A stretch of DNA of 64,000 nucleotides from Bryobacteraceae bacterium (GTDB taxonomy: Bacteria; Acidobacteriota; Terriglobia; Bryobacterales; Bryobacteraceae), in NCBI GenBank assembly GCA_026129905.1, contig JAHCHE010000009.1, forward strand, positions 62,001 through 126,000, in the 5' to 3' direction. The translations under genes were made by a program, and so were the position numbers. Positions 38,162 to 47,772 of this stretch are shown piece by piece. Below the pieces are notes generated by a model. That model was not told the DNA's origin, did no database searches, and saw only the letters and a program-made list of their open reading frames with translations. Positions within the stretch are counted from its first letter, which is position 1. Each line of letters starts with the position of its first letter.

Positions 38162-38866
38162 TCACTGAACGCCTCCGTCGTCGGCGATTCTGTTTGCTTC
38201 ACCCGCGATAAATACCGTATCGCCGCTTGCGGCAATTAGCATCGGGTAGATCAGCGAGGACGGGAGCCTCAACCGAAAGGCCTTAAAGGTCCTGCCGGTG
38301 TTCGCGCACTGAAACCGGCCTACTAACGTAGTGCGGTCACTGGGATAGAAGACTGGATAAAGCACGTAGATTTTCTCCTGATCGGCGGCCACGTCGGTTA
38401 CCACTATCGGCGACGCGTCGGCCGGAATATCCGTGCTGGCGTTCGCTATGTACGTCCTGATCTCGGCGTCACCGGAAAAATCCACGCGATCCGCGCAGTT
38501 CGACATTACTACGGTTCCGAGTCCGGTGGTCGGCGAGACGGCCACCTTGAACCGATTCGATTCTGCGGGGATCTGTCCCTCGCCGTCTCGCCGCTGTGCC
38601 TCTCTCCGGCTGACCGGACGCCTTGAAAATTCGATGCCGCCATGCCACTCGATAATGTCGTACTGGCGGGTGAATGCATGACCCGGATTGTCGATCTCGC
38701 GCATGCTTTCTACCCAGAGCAGAAGCTCATCCGGCGCGACAGCCTGTATGCGCGTAACACGCGAAGCTGTTACCGAAAAGACTTGGCTCGAATCGATTTT
38801 CTGTGCATGCAACGACCATGGCGCTACCAACGCGGTCGCCATGAGCGCAGGTAACGAATGCTTCAT
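38162..38866 (-). CDS. Unrecognised exported protein (234 aa)
   Basis: A signal peptide is clear (MKHSLPALMATALVAPWSLHAQ). The mature part is beta-rich, with VTRIQAVAPDELLLWVESMR, RQYDIIEWHGGIEF and a late IYPMLIAASGDTVFIAGE, reminiscent of a beta-propeller or sheet protein but too short to assign. Two Cys (SNCADR and QCANTGR) could form a disulfide. No neighbour suggests a role. Moderate base composition change from the surroundings (lower GC) hints it may belong to the accessory part of the region. Confidence 0.55.
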   Translation of the reverse strand: MKHSLPALMATALVAPWSLHAQKIDSSQVFSVTASRVTRIQAVAPDELLLWVESMREIDNPGHAFTRQYDIIEWHGGIEFSRRPVSRREAQRRDGEGQIPAESNRFKVAVSPTTGLGTVVMSNCADRVDFSGDAEIRTYIANASTDIPADASPIVVTDVAADQEKIYVLYPVFYPSDRTTLVGRFQCANTGRTFKAFRLRLPSSLIYPMLIAASGDTVFIAGEANRIADDGGVQ

Positions 38867-39566
38867 GCATCAGATCGTATATCCATTTTCTTTCTTGTCA
38901 AGGTTATTATGGCCTTAATAACCGAATCACGGGGGGGGCTATAGGCGTCTTGACATCTCCCTGCTGCTCGAAGGGCCACGTAAAGCAGATAACACCTGAG
39001 ATGAGACAATGCGCGATGTGCCGCTTGGCGCTGGACATAGCGCTCGGCCTCTAAATGAGCGCCCCAGCCACAGGTGGCCGGAATCCAAGGAGCCCTTATA
39101 ATCCAGAACCCCCCGTCCGCAATCAGTGGAAGCGAGCGCCGAACTCGGTCGTTACTTTTCGCGCGAACGCGTCACCGCCGCTTGCGTCGACTGCGGAACG
39201 CCCGTCGAAACCACGCATTGATGCCTGCTGTGAAGACCAGCGCTTGGTCGCCTAAACTTGACTCATTCGAATTAGATTTCTTGGGAATTCCGGGTTTATA
39301 GTGGGCGCGGTGTGACCCCAGTGCGGTCCGTGTAGGTGACGGTCAATGAGGAAGAAGGCATGCTGGATGCGAGGGCGCTGCCCTCGCGCTCCCGGGATTT
39401 ACCGCTTTCCCGCCAGAATGGTTGGGGAGAGGGGCGGCGTGGGCCGCCCGCCATTCCGGCCGCTGAGTCGGCGCTCGGGTTCCATCCCTGGAGATCCCTA
39501 TCCTCCGCTCAGGTCTCTGGATTGTAACCCCCCGGGGATGCTGGGGCTGCATGCGACAATGCAGCG
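38867..39566. other. 700-bp intergenic region with REP-like hairpins
   Basis: No convincing gene is seen. Two GC-rich inverted repeats lie close together, at 39369-39387 (GCGAGGGC / GCCCTCGC, loop of three) and 39432-39449 (GGGCGGC / GCCGCCC, loop of four). They resemble bacterial REP-type intergenic hairpins. The AT-rich part at about 38870-38935 may hold the promoter of the exported protein on the minus strand. The ISL3 remnant starts at the right edge. Confidence 0.4.
39369..39449. repeat. REP-like pair of inverted repeats
   Basis: Two hairpins 44 bp apart: arms GCGAGGGC/GCCCTCGC and GGGCGGC/GCCGCCC. Arms pair perfectly in both. Comparable elements in GC-rich genomes occur in many intergenic copies; only this copy is in the window, so a family cannot be shown. 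Confidence 0.4.
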
Positions 39567-40292
39567 ATGCAGGATTGCGAACTCTATCGACGCATTCTCG
39601 GAATCGAGGCTCCCTGGTTTGTGGACTCGGTGGATCTGAAGTTGGAGGGTGGTGAGATCCACGTTTACCTGAAGCACCACGAGATGATCAACTGGCCGTG
39701 TCCGGAATGCGGAGCGGACGGCAAACTGTATGATCATCAGCCGGAGAGGCGCTGGAGGCACCTCGACACTTGAGACGATTCTGCACGCCGAGCCACCGCG
39801 CAGCCAATGCCGGGAGCACGGCGTCAAGGTAGTGAAGCTTCCCTGGGCGGAGCCTTCGAGTCGCTTTACGGCGCTGTTCGAGGCGCTGGCGATCGAGTGG
39901 TTGAAGGCGGCGAGCCAGAAGGCGGTGGCCGGGCTGTTGAAGCTGAGTTGGGATGAGATCCACGGCATTATGGAGCGGGCCGTGCGGCGTGGTTTGAGGC
40001 GGCGCCAAGCCGAACGGGTGAGCGAGATCGGTGTGGACGAGAAGGCGTTTCGGAAAGGCCACAGCTATCTGACTCTGGTGAACGATCTGATTCGAGGGCG
40101 CGTGCTGTACGTGGCCGAAGATCGGAGGCAGAGCAGCTTGGACGGCTCCTAGTCTAGCTAGGAAACGCTAACCGAGGAGCAAATCGGCGGTATTCGGGCC
40201 GTGGCGATGGACATGTGGGATCCGTACATTGCCTCGGTGCGGGAGCATGTGCCGGAAGCCGACGGCAAGATCGTGTTCGACAAATTTCATAT
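39567..40292 (+). pseudogene. Degenerate ISL3-family transposase, cut by the ISKra4-type element
   Basis: The reading starts MQDCELYRRILGIEAPWFVD and contains the ISL3 zinc-ribbon (WPCPECGADGKLYDHQPER). The frame breaks at about 39770, where a short deletion replaces the usual Cys-containing stretch. It resumes with TILHAEPPRSQCREHGVK, WAEPSSRFTALFEALAIEWL and VSEIGVDEKAFRKGHSYLTL. Two in-frame TAG codons follow near 40150-40165, then AVAMDMWDPYIASVREHVPE and the end KIVFDKFHM at 40292. The C-terminal half is absent on the far side of the element at 40293-42280, so it was lost by insertion plus deletion. Confidence 0.85.
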
Positions 40293-40300
40293 GGGTGTGG

Positions 40301-41754
40301 CTACTTTGGAACGACCGTCCATCGCGCCGGATGTAGCCGTTGCTGATCCTGCGGGATGTGGAAATCCCAGTAGCGGTCGAAGTCGCCGGAGAGGAAGATG
40401 GCGCGGAGTTTGACGAGGGCCTCAGCCATGGCTTCGGTCCAGCGCATTCCGGATCGTTCCATGCGGTCTTTGATCAGATTCTTGCAGGCTCCTTCGACCG
40501 GGCCGCTGGCAATAGGCCAGCCGTTGGCAAGGTATTCGTCGTAGCGCATGTAGGAGCGGTTCTTGGAGAAGTAACCCGCCACGGCCTGCAGGGTCTTTAG
40601 GTGAGTGCCGGACAGGCGGCGTTTGGTGATGGATTGCCGGAGGCCCTTGATCACCTGGCTCACCCCGCCATCCAGGATGCGCAGGGTGCGCGCCAAGGCC
40701 CAGAGGTCGGCTTCCAGGCTGCCCTCGGCATGGAAAACATAGGCGGCCTTCCAGAGCTTCTCGAGCACGTGCATCAGATCCAGGATGAGCGTGACCCGCA
40801 ATTTGCTTTTGACCCGGATCTGGAGAGCCCGTTCTCCGTCGGTGAGAGCGATGCGGGTGAGCCGTCCAGCCGGATCGCGACGGTCCATCTCGGCGGCCAC
40901 CTCTTCGATCACGGCGGACTTGCTGTTGACCAGACTGGCCCACACGCGCTTGTTCTCCGGCCGCGGGGCCGCCGCTCGGTCGGCGCGTGTGCGGCGTGCG
41001 GCGGGGAACAGACATTCGGAAACCTGTTGCGGGGTGCGCGCCCAGGGCGCGCGGGTAAAGACGACCGCGACGGTCGCCATGCGCTTTTTGTTGGCCTTCT
41101 GCCCTTTGGTCAGGCGGAAAGCGGGTTGGGGGAGACCGGCTTGACGACGGGAATGCCTTTGCCGTCGATCGCGGCCACCAGAAGCGAGCCGGAGGCCGCA
41201 TCCGGCGGACGCTGCCGGTAGAAGGCGTCAAAGTCCTGGGCCGCGTCAGGCAGAATTTGTTCCAGGCTGCGCTTGGAGACGGAGACGCCCGTGAGTTCGG
41301 CGATCGTCTCTACCGAAGCCAGGAAAGGGTTCTGCACGGCGGCCTTGATGAGCCGGCGCTGAAGTTCATAGGAGAACGAGCGCCGCGGCAGGCAGAGGGC
41401 TTGGTCCAGAGGAAAGATGCTGGACGTGCCCGGACGGGAGTAGCCCATGCGCGCCACCTCCACCCTGCCGAAGACGGTCGTGAGAGCGCGCGCGCCCAGG
41501 CGGCGATGAGCATACCGCAGTTCTCGGTCGCCGGATTGGACCAACAACGCCGAGCCGACATCGCCGTCGCCGCGCTGCTGCAGATGCGCCTGCAGCAACA
41601 GGCGCTGGACCTCGCGGCCCTTGTCGGATTGCTGCGATTCGATGGCATGGAGCGGGAGTTGCCGCGTGGTGGAGGCCGACAGCCAGGACGGCAAGAGAGC
41701 GAACTCGACGGCAGCCGGAGAAGGACGGGGAGGAGAGGCGGTTGCAATGTTCAT
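40301..41754 (-). CDS. ISKra4 family transposase, in two frames (possible -1 frameshift)
   Basis: The N-terminal part (41754 down to about 41130) ends SLLVAAIDGKGIPVVKPVSP then stops at 41110. The C-terminal part is read in the -1 frame from there, continuing AFRLTKGQKANKKRMATVAV, then TRIALTDGERALQIRVKSKL, LDLMHVLEKLWKAAY and WPIASGPVEGACKNLIKDRM, to a stop within the left terminal repeat. Motifs are those of ISKra4-type DDE transposases. The frame change falls at a run of five C (TCCCCCAAC on the coding strand), where a P-site Pro tRNA could slip by -1. Programmed frameshifting is plausible, but a simple one-base indel that kills the gene cannot be excluded. Confidence 0.8.
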
Positions 41755-41783
41755 GTACTAACGGTATTATTACCGACAGTACA

Positions 41784-42152
41784 ATGTCGCGATCCCGCTC
41801 CTTCCCGGCGCCGAGCGCGCTGGCTAAACACGCACAGCGTTTCCAGGATCTCAAGCGCGGCTTGGATCAACTGGAGTACTTCTGCAAGGGAACCGTGCTG
41901 AAGCGAAGGACCAAGTGCGGCAAGCCATATTGCGCCTGCCGCTCCGACCTCGACAAGCGGCATGGGCCCTACTTCGAACTCACCTACAAGGTCAAGGGGA
42001 AGACCGTGAACGTGCGTCTGTCACCGCAAGCGGCGCCCCTGTACCGGGCGGCCTCCGCACAGTTCCGCAAGCTCAAGGCCACGCTTCAACGGCTCGAGAA
42101 GATCTCGCAGGCCGTGCTTGCGCTTCAAGCGAAAATCGCCCAGTCCAGGTAG
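41784..42152 (+). CDS. ISKra4 passenger gene, small Cys-motif protein (DUF6788-like)
   Basis: A 122-residue protein that lies inside the element and diverges from the transposase. It starts MSRSRSFPAPSALAKHAQRF, has a cysteine cluster LKRRTKCGKPYCACRSDLDK (Cys-x5-Cys-x-Cys) likely to bind zinc, then HGPYFELTYKVKGKTVNVRL, and ends in a long helix (FRKLKATLQRLEKISQAVLA). It belongs with small proteins found in such elements; its role in transposition or regulation is not known. The longer upstream reading (41742) overlaps the transposase start and is rejected. Confidence 0.72.
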   Translation: MSRSRSFPAPSALAKHAQRFQDLKRGLDQLEYFCKGTVLKRRTKCGKPYCACRSDLDKRHGPYFELTYKVKGKTVNVRLSPQAAPLYRAASAQFRKLKATLQRLEKISQAVLALQAKIAQSR

Positions 42153-42334
42153 CTTCGCCCGGCGCTTGAGCCGGGGTTATTCCCATAACCCGGCTCCAAG
42201 CCTGCATCGTCAACCACCTCAATCGGATTCAACTGACTGATTCTGCGTCACTTGTTGGTCGTTCCAAAGTAGCCGCACCCAATTCTATAGGCAAGGACTC
42301 TAGCGGCAGGCCTGCCGCGCGCAACGGGCTCCTG

Positions 42335-42862
42335 TCAGCCGTTCAGCAACAGCGATTGCGAGAAACCGTGGCGCACCGGTTGCGGCTCGTCGACCCGCGC
42401 CACGCACATCTTGATCTGTATGGTGAAGCCGTTGCAACGGAAGGGCGCCACGATCCAGTCGGCTTTCTGGACGCTCCGCGTCATGAAGTTGCGCCCGTAG
42501 ATCACCGTCGGTATGCTGAGGCCCAGCACGCCCAGCGCGTCTTCCAGGCTCGTCTTAACGTTGCCGATGATCATGTTCGTCAACTCCGATATCGCGTCCA
42601 GCACTTCGTCGCCGATTACCTCGTAGGTCTGCTGCATCATTGCTGAGGCAATCAGGCAGGCGCACTCGGCGTTACAGTGCAGCGCGCCGGTGCCGATCCA
42701 GGCGCCGGCCAAGCCGATCAGGGCCACTACCCCCCCGCTCGGACCCACTTGGTTGACCTCCACATACGACTCTTGGGGAGTGACTTCCAGGCCGAGCATC
42801 GTCGCGAAGACTTCCGCTGTCGAATCGCGGATCGCTGCCACCATCTGGTCTTGGTGTTCCAT
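42335..42862 (-). CDS. CheX-type chemotaxis phosphatase (left copy)
   Basis: A 175-residue CheC/CheX/FliY-family protein. The phosphatase helix has GDEVLDAISELTNMIIGNVK (the E-x2-N pair that acts on phospho-CheY), after a strand VALIGLAGAWIGTGALHC. A second such helix is not obvious, as in CheX. It should dephosphorylate CheY. The ATG at 42862 lies one base after the CheY stop (TGACATG), so the genes are translationally coupled. A second CheX is encoded at 49543. Convergent with the edge of the ISKra4-type element. Confidence 0.85.
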   Translation of the reverse strand: MEHQDQMVAAIRDSTAEVFATMLGLEVTPQESYVEVNQVGPSGGVVALIGLAGAWIGTGALHCNAECACLIASAMMQQTYEVIGDEVLDAISELTNMIIGNVKTSLEDALGVLGLSIPTVIYGRNFMTRSVQKADWIVAPFRCNGFTIQIKMCVARVDEPQPVRHGFSQSLLLNG

Positions 42863-42863
42863 G

Positions 42864-43235
42864 TCAGTAGAGCCCCCGCAGCTTGTCTCGGATCTGATCG
42901 GCGGAGAACGGCTTTCGCACATACCCCGCGGCGCCCAGATGGAGCGCCTCCATCACCTTCGTTTGACCGCCCTCAGTGGTGATCAGTACGACGGGAATGT
43001 CCTTCCAGCGTGCATCCGCTTTGACCCGGCCGAGCAGTTGGAGGCCATCCATGTTCGGCATGTTCACGTCCGTGAGGATCAAACTGATATGCTGCATCTC
43101 CAGAACCTTGAGCGCCTGAACGCCATCGCCTGCCTCGAAAATCCCCCCGATCGGCACATCGGCCTGCTGCAGCACCCGCTGCAAAATCTTGCGAATGGCT
43201 GGCGAATCGTCCACAATCAGTAGATTCAAGGCCAT
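42864..43235 (-). CDS. CheY-like single-domain response regulator (left copy)
   Basis: A 123-residue receiver with the acidic pair IVDDSPAIR, phospho-Asp in LILTDVNMPNMDGLQLL, the Thr/Ser switch VVLITTEGG and Lys in AAGYVRKPFSADQ. No output domain. Ribosome site AAAGGAG sits at 43241-43247, giving ATG 43235. It probably signals to an unknown effector (motility, pili or another process). A second CheY is at 49164. Confidence 0.92.
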   Translation of the reverse strand: MALNLLIVDDSPAIRKILQRVLQQADVPIGGIFEAGDGVQALKVLEMQHISLILTDVNMPNMDGLQLLGRVKADARWKDIPVVLITTEGGQTKVMEALHLGAAGYVRKPFSADQIRDKLRGLY

Positions 43236-43819
43236 CAATTACTCCTTTCCCGTTCAGCGTGCGCCGGAACTGCGGCAATGACAGCAACACCTGCCTTATC
43301 GGCGGTTTGAGCGATTTCCTGCGTACTCTTCAGACGTTTTCTCGCTCCGGCTGCGGCGCCTGGAAGCGATCAAACAGCTTAGTCTCGGTCGGGAAATCAC
43401 CATGCCAGTTCAGCCACGACCTGTGGGGCGGGATCTCATGCTGCGCGGCAGTTCCCAACCGCCGCCCGGCCGCTTGCCAATCGCCCCCGCGGCTCGCCTT
43501 CGGCCAACCTGTCAGCATGGCCCGCGGGGCCACCAAAAGGAATGAAAGACTGTTGACTTTCGACGGTACCCCACAACCGCGGTTTGGAACTGTTGTGTTC
43601 TGACAGGCGCTGAGCCTCGTTCGCCGCACCCCCTGGTGGCGCGGCCCTCCGGCCGCGGCCGGTGGAACGGCGATTCGCCGGGTCTTCTCTTTCCAGGCGA
43701 GAATCCGCTCCGGCCACTAAAGAAGTTGCCCCGGCCCTCCGAAGAGTCTGGCAGAGGCGCGGACCGCCGCACGTTCCTGTCGGCAGCAGCGTTGCCCACA
43801 ACCAGTGAAAGGAAGCACG
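43236..43819. other. Divergent intergenic region of the chemotaxis locus
   Basis: About 580 bases between the two oppositely oriented halves of the locus. It should hold the promoters for both. I see GC-rich hairpin-like sequence (GGCCCTCCGGCCGCGGCC near 43645) and several short readings without recognisable domains, but no gene I can support. Confidence 0.4.
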
Positions 43820-44341
43820 ATGTCAGCTACTCTTGCAGCTCCCTCGGAATGCTCGCCCGCCAGGGGCGTGAACCGGGCCGGCAAGTACCTCACATTCCAC
43901 CTGGGGCGAGAGGAATTCGCAATTCAGGTCCTCAAAGTCCGGGAAATCATGGGAATACAGGACATAACGGCTGTGCCGCAGACGCCGGAATGCGTCAAGG
44001 GCGTTATCAACCTCCGCGGGAAAGTCATTCCCGTGGTGGACCTCCGGCTCAAGTTCGGTCTTCCGGAGTTGGAATACTCCCAGCGTACCTGCATCATCGT
44101 CGTGCAGGTGCACGGCGCCGGCGCTCCGATGCTGATGGGTATCGTCGTCGATGGAGTCTCGGAAGTTCTGAACCTGGTCGCCGCCGACATCGAGGACACG
44201 CCCGATTTCGGTCGGGACGTTTCGATGCCCTATCTGCTGGGAATGGCCAAGGTGAAGGGCAAAGTGAAGATCCTGCTGGATATTGACCAGATCCTCAGCA
44301 GCCAGGGGCTGCTCAGCGGGTTGGAAAGCGTGCTTCAGTAA
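43820..44341 (+). CDS. cheW: Chemotaxis coupling protein CheW
   Basis: A 173-residue CheW. Core motifs are [39 protein letters not shown] (the coupling strand with INLRG) and [17 protein letters not shown]. It links receptor and CheA in the signalling array. The ATG at 43820 with GGAAG just upstream is preferred over an earlier in-frame GTG. First gene of the rightward operon; the receptor follows after about 30 bp. Confidence 0.95.
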   Translation: MSATLAAPSECSPARGVNRAGKYLTFHLGREEFAIQVLKVREIMGIQDITAVPQTPECVKGVINLRGKVIPVVDLRLKFGLPELEYSQRTCIIVVQVHGAGAPMLMGIVVDGVSEVLNLVAADIEDTPDFGRDVSMPYLLGMAKVKGKVKILLDIDQILSSQGLLSGLESVLQ

Positions 44342-44373
44342 GCCCGAGGAAGTCGCAATGGAGAGGTCCTAAC

Positions 44374-45561
44374 ATGAGCATCGGCAGAAGACTACGGGCG
44401 GCGCTGGCGGGACTGGCGGCCCTGCTGGTATTTAGTTGCATTTCGCTCATCGCGGCTTCAAACGGCGCCTGGCCGCCGTGGACGTCGATCGCGCTCAATT
44501 GCATGGGCTTGGCCGCCTGCGGAGGAATCATTCTTATGTTTCTCTCCATGCAAAAGACGCTAAGGCGGATTACCGAAACAATGGCGGCAGGGGCCGAGCA
44601 GGTAGCCTCGGCGGCGACGCAGGTTTCCTCCTCCAGCCAGTCGCTCGCCCAAGGCGCGTCGGAACAGGCAGCCTCGCTCGAAGAGACGTCGGCGTCGAGC
44701 GAGGAGATTACGTCGATGACGCGAAAAAACGCAGAAAATTCGCAGGCGGCCGCCGACTACATGACACAGGTCGAAGCCAGGGTGGCTCAGGCAAACCGGG
44801 CGCTCGAGCAAATGATCGGGTCCATGAAGGACATCAATTCGGCCAGCGACAAAATCGCCCGAATCATCAAGGTCATCGACGAGATCGCGTTCCAGACGAA
44901 CATCCTGGCGCTGAACGCCGCGGTCGAAGCGGCGCGCGCCGGCGAAGCCGGAATGGGGTTCGCGGTCGTGGCCGATGAAGTTCGCAATCTCGCTCAGCGT
45001 TCCGCGCAGGCGGCCAGGGACACGGCCGCGATGATCGAAGACTCCATCGCCAAGTCCGTCGGCGGCAGCGCCAAACTCAACGAGGTCGCCGAGGCGATCA
45101 AGTCGATAACCGAGAGCGCGACGAAGGTGAAAATCCTCGTGGATGAAGTGAATCTCGGGAGCCAGGAACAGGCGCGCGGCATCGAGCAGATCGCGCGGGC
45201 CATCACGCAGATCGAGCAGGTGACGCAGAAGACCGCTGCCAGCGCCGAACAGGGATCGGCGGCAAGTCAACAACTGAACGCCCAGGCCGGAGCGATGAAC
45301 CGCGCGGTCGAGCAGGTGCGGTCCGTTATCGGCGCGGGCGAGCCCGTTTCGGCGTCGCCACGACGTTCTCCGGAACGAGGCAGAACGGCCGCCCACGTGC
45401 AAGCTCCGCCGCCTTCAAAAGCGGCTAACGATCCGATTCGAGCCCTCAGGGTGGTGACAGCCTCTCCCTCGCCGGAACGCGAGCCGCCCGGAGCGGAGCC
45501 TGCCGGCGCGAAGTCGCCCGCCTCCAGTTTCCCGCTGGATGACGATTTCAAGGAGTTCTGA
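44374..45561 (+). CDS. Methyl-accepting chemotaxis protein without a ligand domain
   Basis: A 395-residue receptor: two membrane helices (about residues 8-28 and 40-60) separated by only about 11 residues ([11 protein letters not shown]), no HAMP or sensor domain, then a long coiled coil with the conserved tip [20 protein letters not shown] and [20 protein letters not shown]. Possible methylation helices carry Gln/Glu pairs. The chain ends DDDFKEF, a Phe-x-x-Phe tail like the CheR/CheB-binding pentapeptide. Signal input must be membrane-based or through another protein. Confidence 0.93.
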   Translation: MSIGRRLRAALAGLAALLVFSCISLIAASNGAWPPWTSIALNCMGLAACGGIILMFLSMQKTLRRITETMAAGAEQVASAATQVSSSSQSLAQGASEQAASLEETSASSEEITSMTRKNAENSQAAADYMTQVEARVAQANRALEQMIGSMKDINSASDKIARIIKVIDEIAFQTNILALNAAVEAARAGEAGMGFAVVADEVRNLAQRSAQAARDTAAMIEDSIAKSVGGSAKLNEVAEAIKSITESATKVKILVDEVNLGSQEQARGIEQIARAITQIEQVTQKTAASAEQGSAASQQLNAQAGAMNRAVEQVRSVIGAGEPVSASPRRSPERGRTAAHVQAPPPSKAANDPIRALRVVTASPSPEREPPGAEPAGAKSPASSFPLDDDFKEF

Positions 45562-45624
45562 TTCGGTCGCCTCCTCGGCCGCGTCGAGCGGCGGCGGGAG
45601 AAGACCACAGTGAGGCAGACAGCC

Positions 45625-47772
45625 ATGTCGGATACCCGTACGCCGCAGGAGTGGTCGGAGGGTCTCGGCCGGAGTATTGATTCACTGGCCATGCGGATCC
45701 TCATGGAGGACGACGAGCGCAGCTCAAAAGACGCGGCTCTTTGCGGCGGGGGACCGGCGGCTGTCGCGGAGATCCTGACGACCATCCGGCAGCAGGCAGA
45801 AGCGGCCGGTTGTGAACAGACCGCCGCGGCGGCGGGCAGCCTCCTTGGCGCGCTGACCGAAGCAGCCGGCCAACCGGACTTTGGAGCTTGGCTCAGCGAG
45901 GGAGTGCTCCACCTGCAGGCGAACCTCGAGGCCGAAAGCAACGGCGAACCGGCCGGTTCGCCCGTGCAAACCGGCGCCCTGACGCCCGACGGCCCAATAA
46001 CGGCGCACGCGTCACTGGCGCAGGATCCGGACCTGATTGCCGATTTTGTTCTGGAGGCAGCCGAGCATCTCTCGTCCGTCGAAGCGCACATGTTGGCGAT
46101 CGAGCAGGACCCGGCCAACCTGGAGCCCCTGCACTCGGCGTTCCGCGGTTTTCATACGATCAAGGGGTTGGCCGGATTCCTGGAACTTGGCGAAATTCAG
46201 GACGTCGCGCACGAGATCGAAGCCGTCCTGGATCGGGCCCGGACCGGACAACTGGCCATTAGCCCCGAAGTCGTCGACATCGTCCTGGCAGGAGCCGATC
46301 ACTTGCGGCTCGCCCTCGATGACGTGGACAAGGCCTTGCGAGGCGAGCAGTCAGGCGCCGCCGGCGACCACCGCCCCCTGATCCGACGAATCCGGGGCCT
46401 GCTCGGCGCCGAACCGGACACCCCCCCGCCGCCAGAAGGAGATAGGTCGACGGAACCGGTGGGGGAACCGCACGCCGGACCGTTCGCGCCGGACATGGAA
46501 GATCCCGGCCGCACCGAGCCGGAGAACAGCCGTCCGACCTCCCGCGCCGCAGCCGAGTCCGCCACGGTTAGCGGCAGCGCCGGGACTTCGCCTGCCTCGC
46601 GCGCTGTCGCTTCAGCGGTTAAAGTCGACACGGCGAAGCTGGATCACCTCGTGGACATGGTCGGCGAAATGGTGATCGCGCAGTCGCTGCTGCGGCACGA
46701 TCCCGACCTGGCGGCCCTCCGCGTTCCCCGCATCCAGCGCACGCTGTCGCAACTGAGCCGGATCACGACCGACGTGCGGCGCACCGCCATGTCGATGCGG
46801 ATGGTACCCATCGATAGTCTGTTCCGCCGCATCTCCCGCCTTGTGCGGGACCTGTCCCGGAAGGCGGGCAAGCATGTCGATCTCATCCTCAGCGGCGAAG
46901 AAACCGAGCTGGACCGGAACATCGTCGAGGAACTCGCCGATCCATTAATGCATATGGTCCGCAATGCCCTCGACCACGGGCTGGAACCGCCCGAGGAACG
47001 CAAGGCGGCCGGAAAAAGCCCGCTCGGCAGGCTTGCGCTCAGCGCCCATCACCAATCGGGTCTGATCGTGATCGAGCTGGCCGACGACGGCCGCGGGCTG
47101 GACCGCGACCGCATTGTCGCCAAGGCCCGCCAGAAGGGGCTTGTGGACGGCGCGGAGTCGCTCGGCGACAACGAAGTCTTCAATCTCATCTTCGAACCGG
47201 GGTTTTCCACCGCCGAAATTGTGACCGAGGTTTCGGGCCGCGGCGTCGGGATGGACGTCGTGAAGCGCAACATCGCGAAACTGCGCGGCCGCGTGGACAT
47301 TCGTTCGGCCAAAGGCAAAGGGGCCACGTTTGTCATCAAGCTTCCGCTCACGCTCGCCATCATCGACGCGCTGGTCGTCGGCGTGGGGAAGGAACGCTAT
47401 ATTCTCCCTGTGTCCGCGGTCCATGAAATGCTCCGGCCTGAGGGCGACGCCGTATTCACCGTCGAAAACCGGGCGGAAGTCGTCATGGTCCGCGGGAATC
47501 TGTTGCCAATGGTCCGGCTCCATCGACGCTTTCGAATCGCCCCTCGTTCGGAGGACCCCGCCCAGAGCTTGCTCATCGTCTCCGAATCCATGGGTAAGCG
47601 CTTCTGCCTGATGGTGGACGAGTTGATCGGCAAACAGGAGGTTGTCATCAAGAGCCTTGGCGAAACCCTGAAAAACATACGGGGCATTGCCGGGGGCGCC
47701 ATCCTGGGCGACGGGCACGTCGGTCTCATCCTTGACGTCGACGGCGTTTTCGGAGCGGCTGTCGATGCCTGA
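45625..47772 (+). CDS. cheA: Chemotaxis histidine kinase CheA
   Basis: A 715-residue kinase. The phospho-His is His177 in FRGFHTIKGLAGF within the HPt (P1) domain. Residues 1-130 before it are an unusual extra stretch (IDSLAMRILMEDDERSSKDA) without clear motifs. A Pro/Glu-rich linker is followed by the dimerisation, ATPase (DPLMHMVRNALDHGLE, LADDGRGLD, GRGVGMDVVKRN) and CheW-like regulatory domain (LAIIDALVVGVGKERYILPV). No CheY-binding P2 domain is seen. ATG 45625 is preferred over GTG 45610. Confidence 0.95.
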   Translation: MSDTRTPQEWSEGLGRSIDSLAMRILMEDDERSSKDAALCGGGPAAVAEILTTIRQQAEAAGCEQTAAAAGSLLGALTEAAGQPDFGAWLSEGVLHLQANLEAESNGEPAGSPVQTGALTPDGPITAHASLAQDPDLIADFVLEAAEHLSSVEAHMLAIEQDPANLEPLHSAFRGFHTIKGLAGFLELGEIQDVAHEIEAVLDRARTGQLAISPEVVDIVLAGADHLRLALDDVDKALRGEQSGAAGDHRPLIRRIRGLLGAEPDTPPPPEGDRSTEPVGEPHAGPFAPDMEDPGRTEPENSRPTSRAAAESATVSGSAGTSPASRAVASAVKVDTAKLDHLVDMVGEMVIAQSLLRHDPDLAALRVPRIQRTLSQLSRITTDVRRTAMSMRMVPIDSLFRRISRLVRDLSRKAGKHVDLILSGEETELDRNIVEELADPLMHMVRNALDHGLEPPEERKAAGKSPLGRLALSAHHQSGLIVIELADDGRGLDRDRIVAKARQKGLVDGAESLGDNEVFNLIFEPGFSTAEIVTEVSGRGVGMDVVKRNIAKLRGRVDIRSAKGKGATFVIKLPLTLAIIDALVVGVGKERYILPVSAVHEMLRPEGDAVFTVENRAEVVMVRGNLLPMVRLHRRFRIAPRSEDPAQSLLIVSESMGKRFCLMVDELIGKQEVVIKSLGETLKNIRGIAGGAILGDGHVGLILDVDGVFGAAVDA

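Larger units (their letters stand above)
40293..42280. mobile_element. ISKra4-type insertion element with a passenger gene (1988 bp)
   Basis: Ends are defined by 24-bp inverted repeats with one mismatch: GGGTGTGGCTACTTTGGAAC... at 40293-40316 and its complement with GGGTGCGG at 42257-42280. The transposase is read leftwards, its stop lying in the left repeat; a small gene is read rightwards, and the two start codons are about 30 bp apart. No target duplication is found at the two edges, consistent with a deletion that also removed the rest of the ISL3 gene. The right flank (42281 on) does not resume ISL3 sequence. Confidence 0.88.

Noticed and set aside
40284-42290. Target-site duplication for the ISKra4-type element
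   Set aside because: The bases before 40293 and after 42280 are both AT-rich and similar in part (AATT), but not identical; no duplication can be claimed.
43259-43801. Short readings in the chemotaxis intergenic region
   Set aside because: No domain, ribosome site or codon pattern; they overlap each other on both strands.
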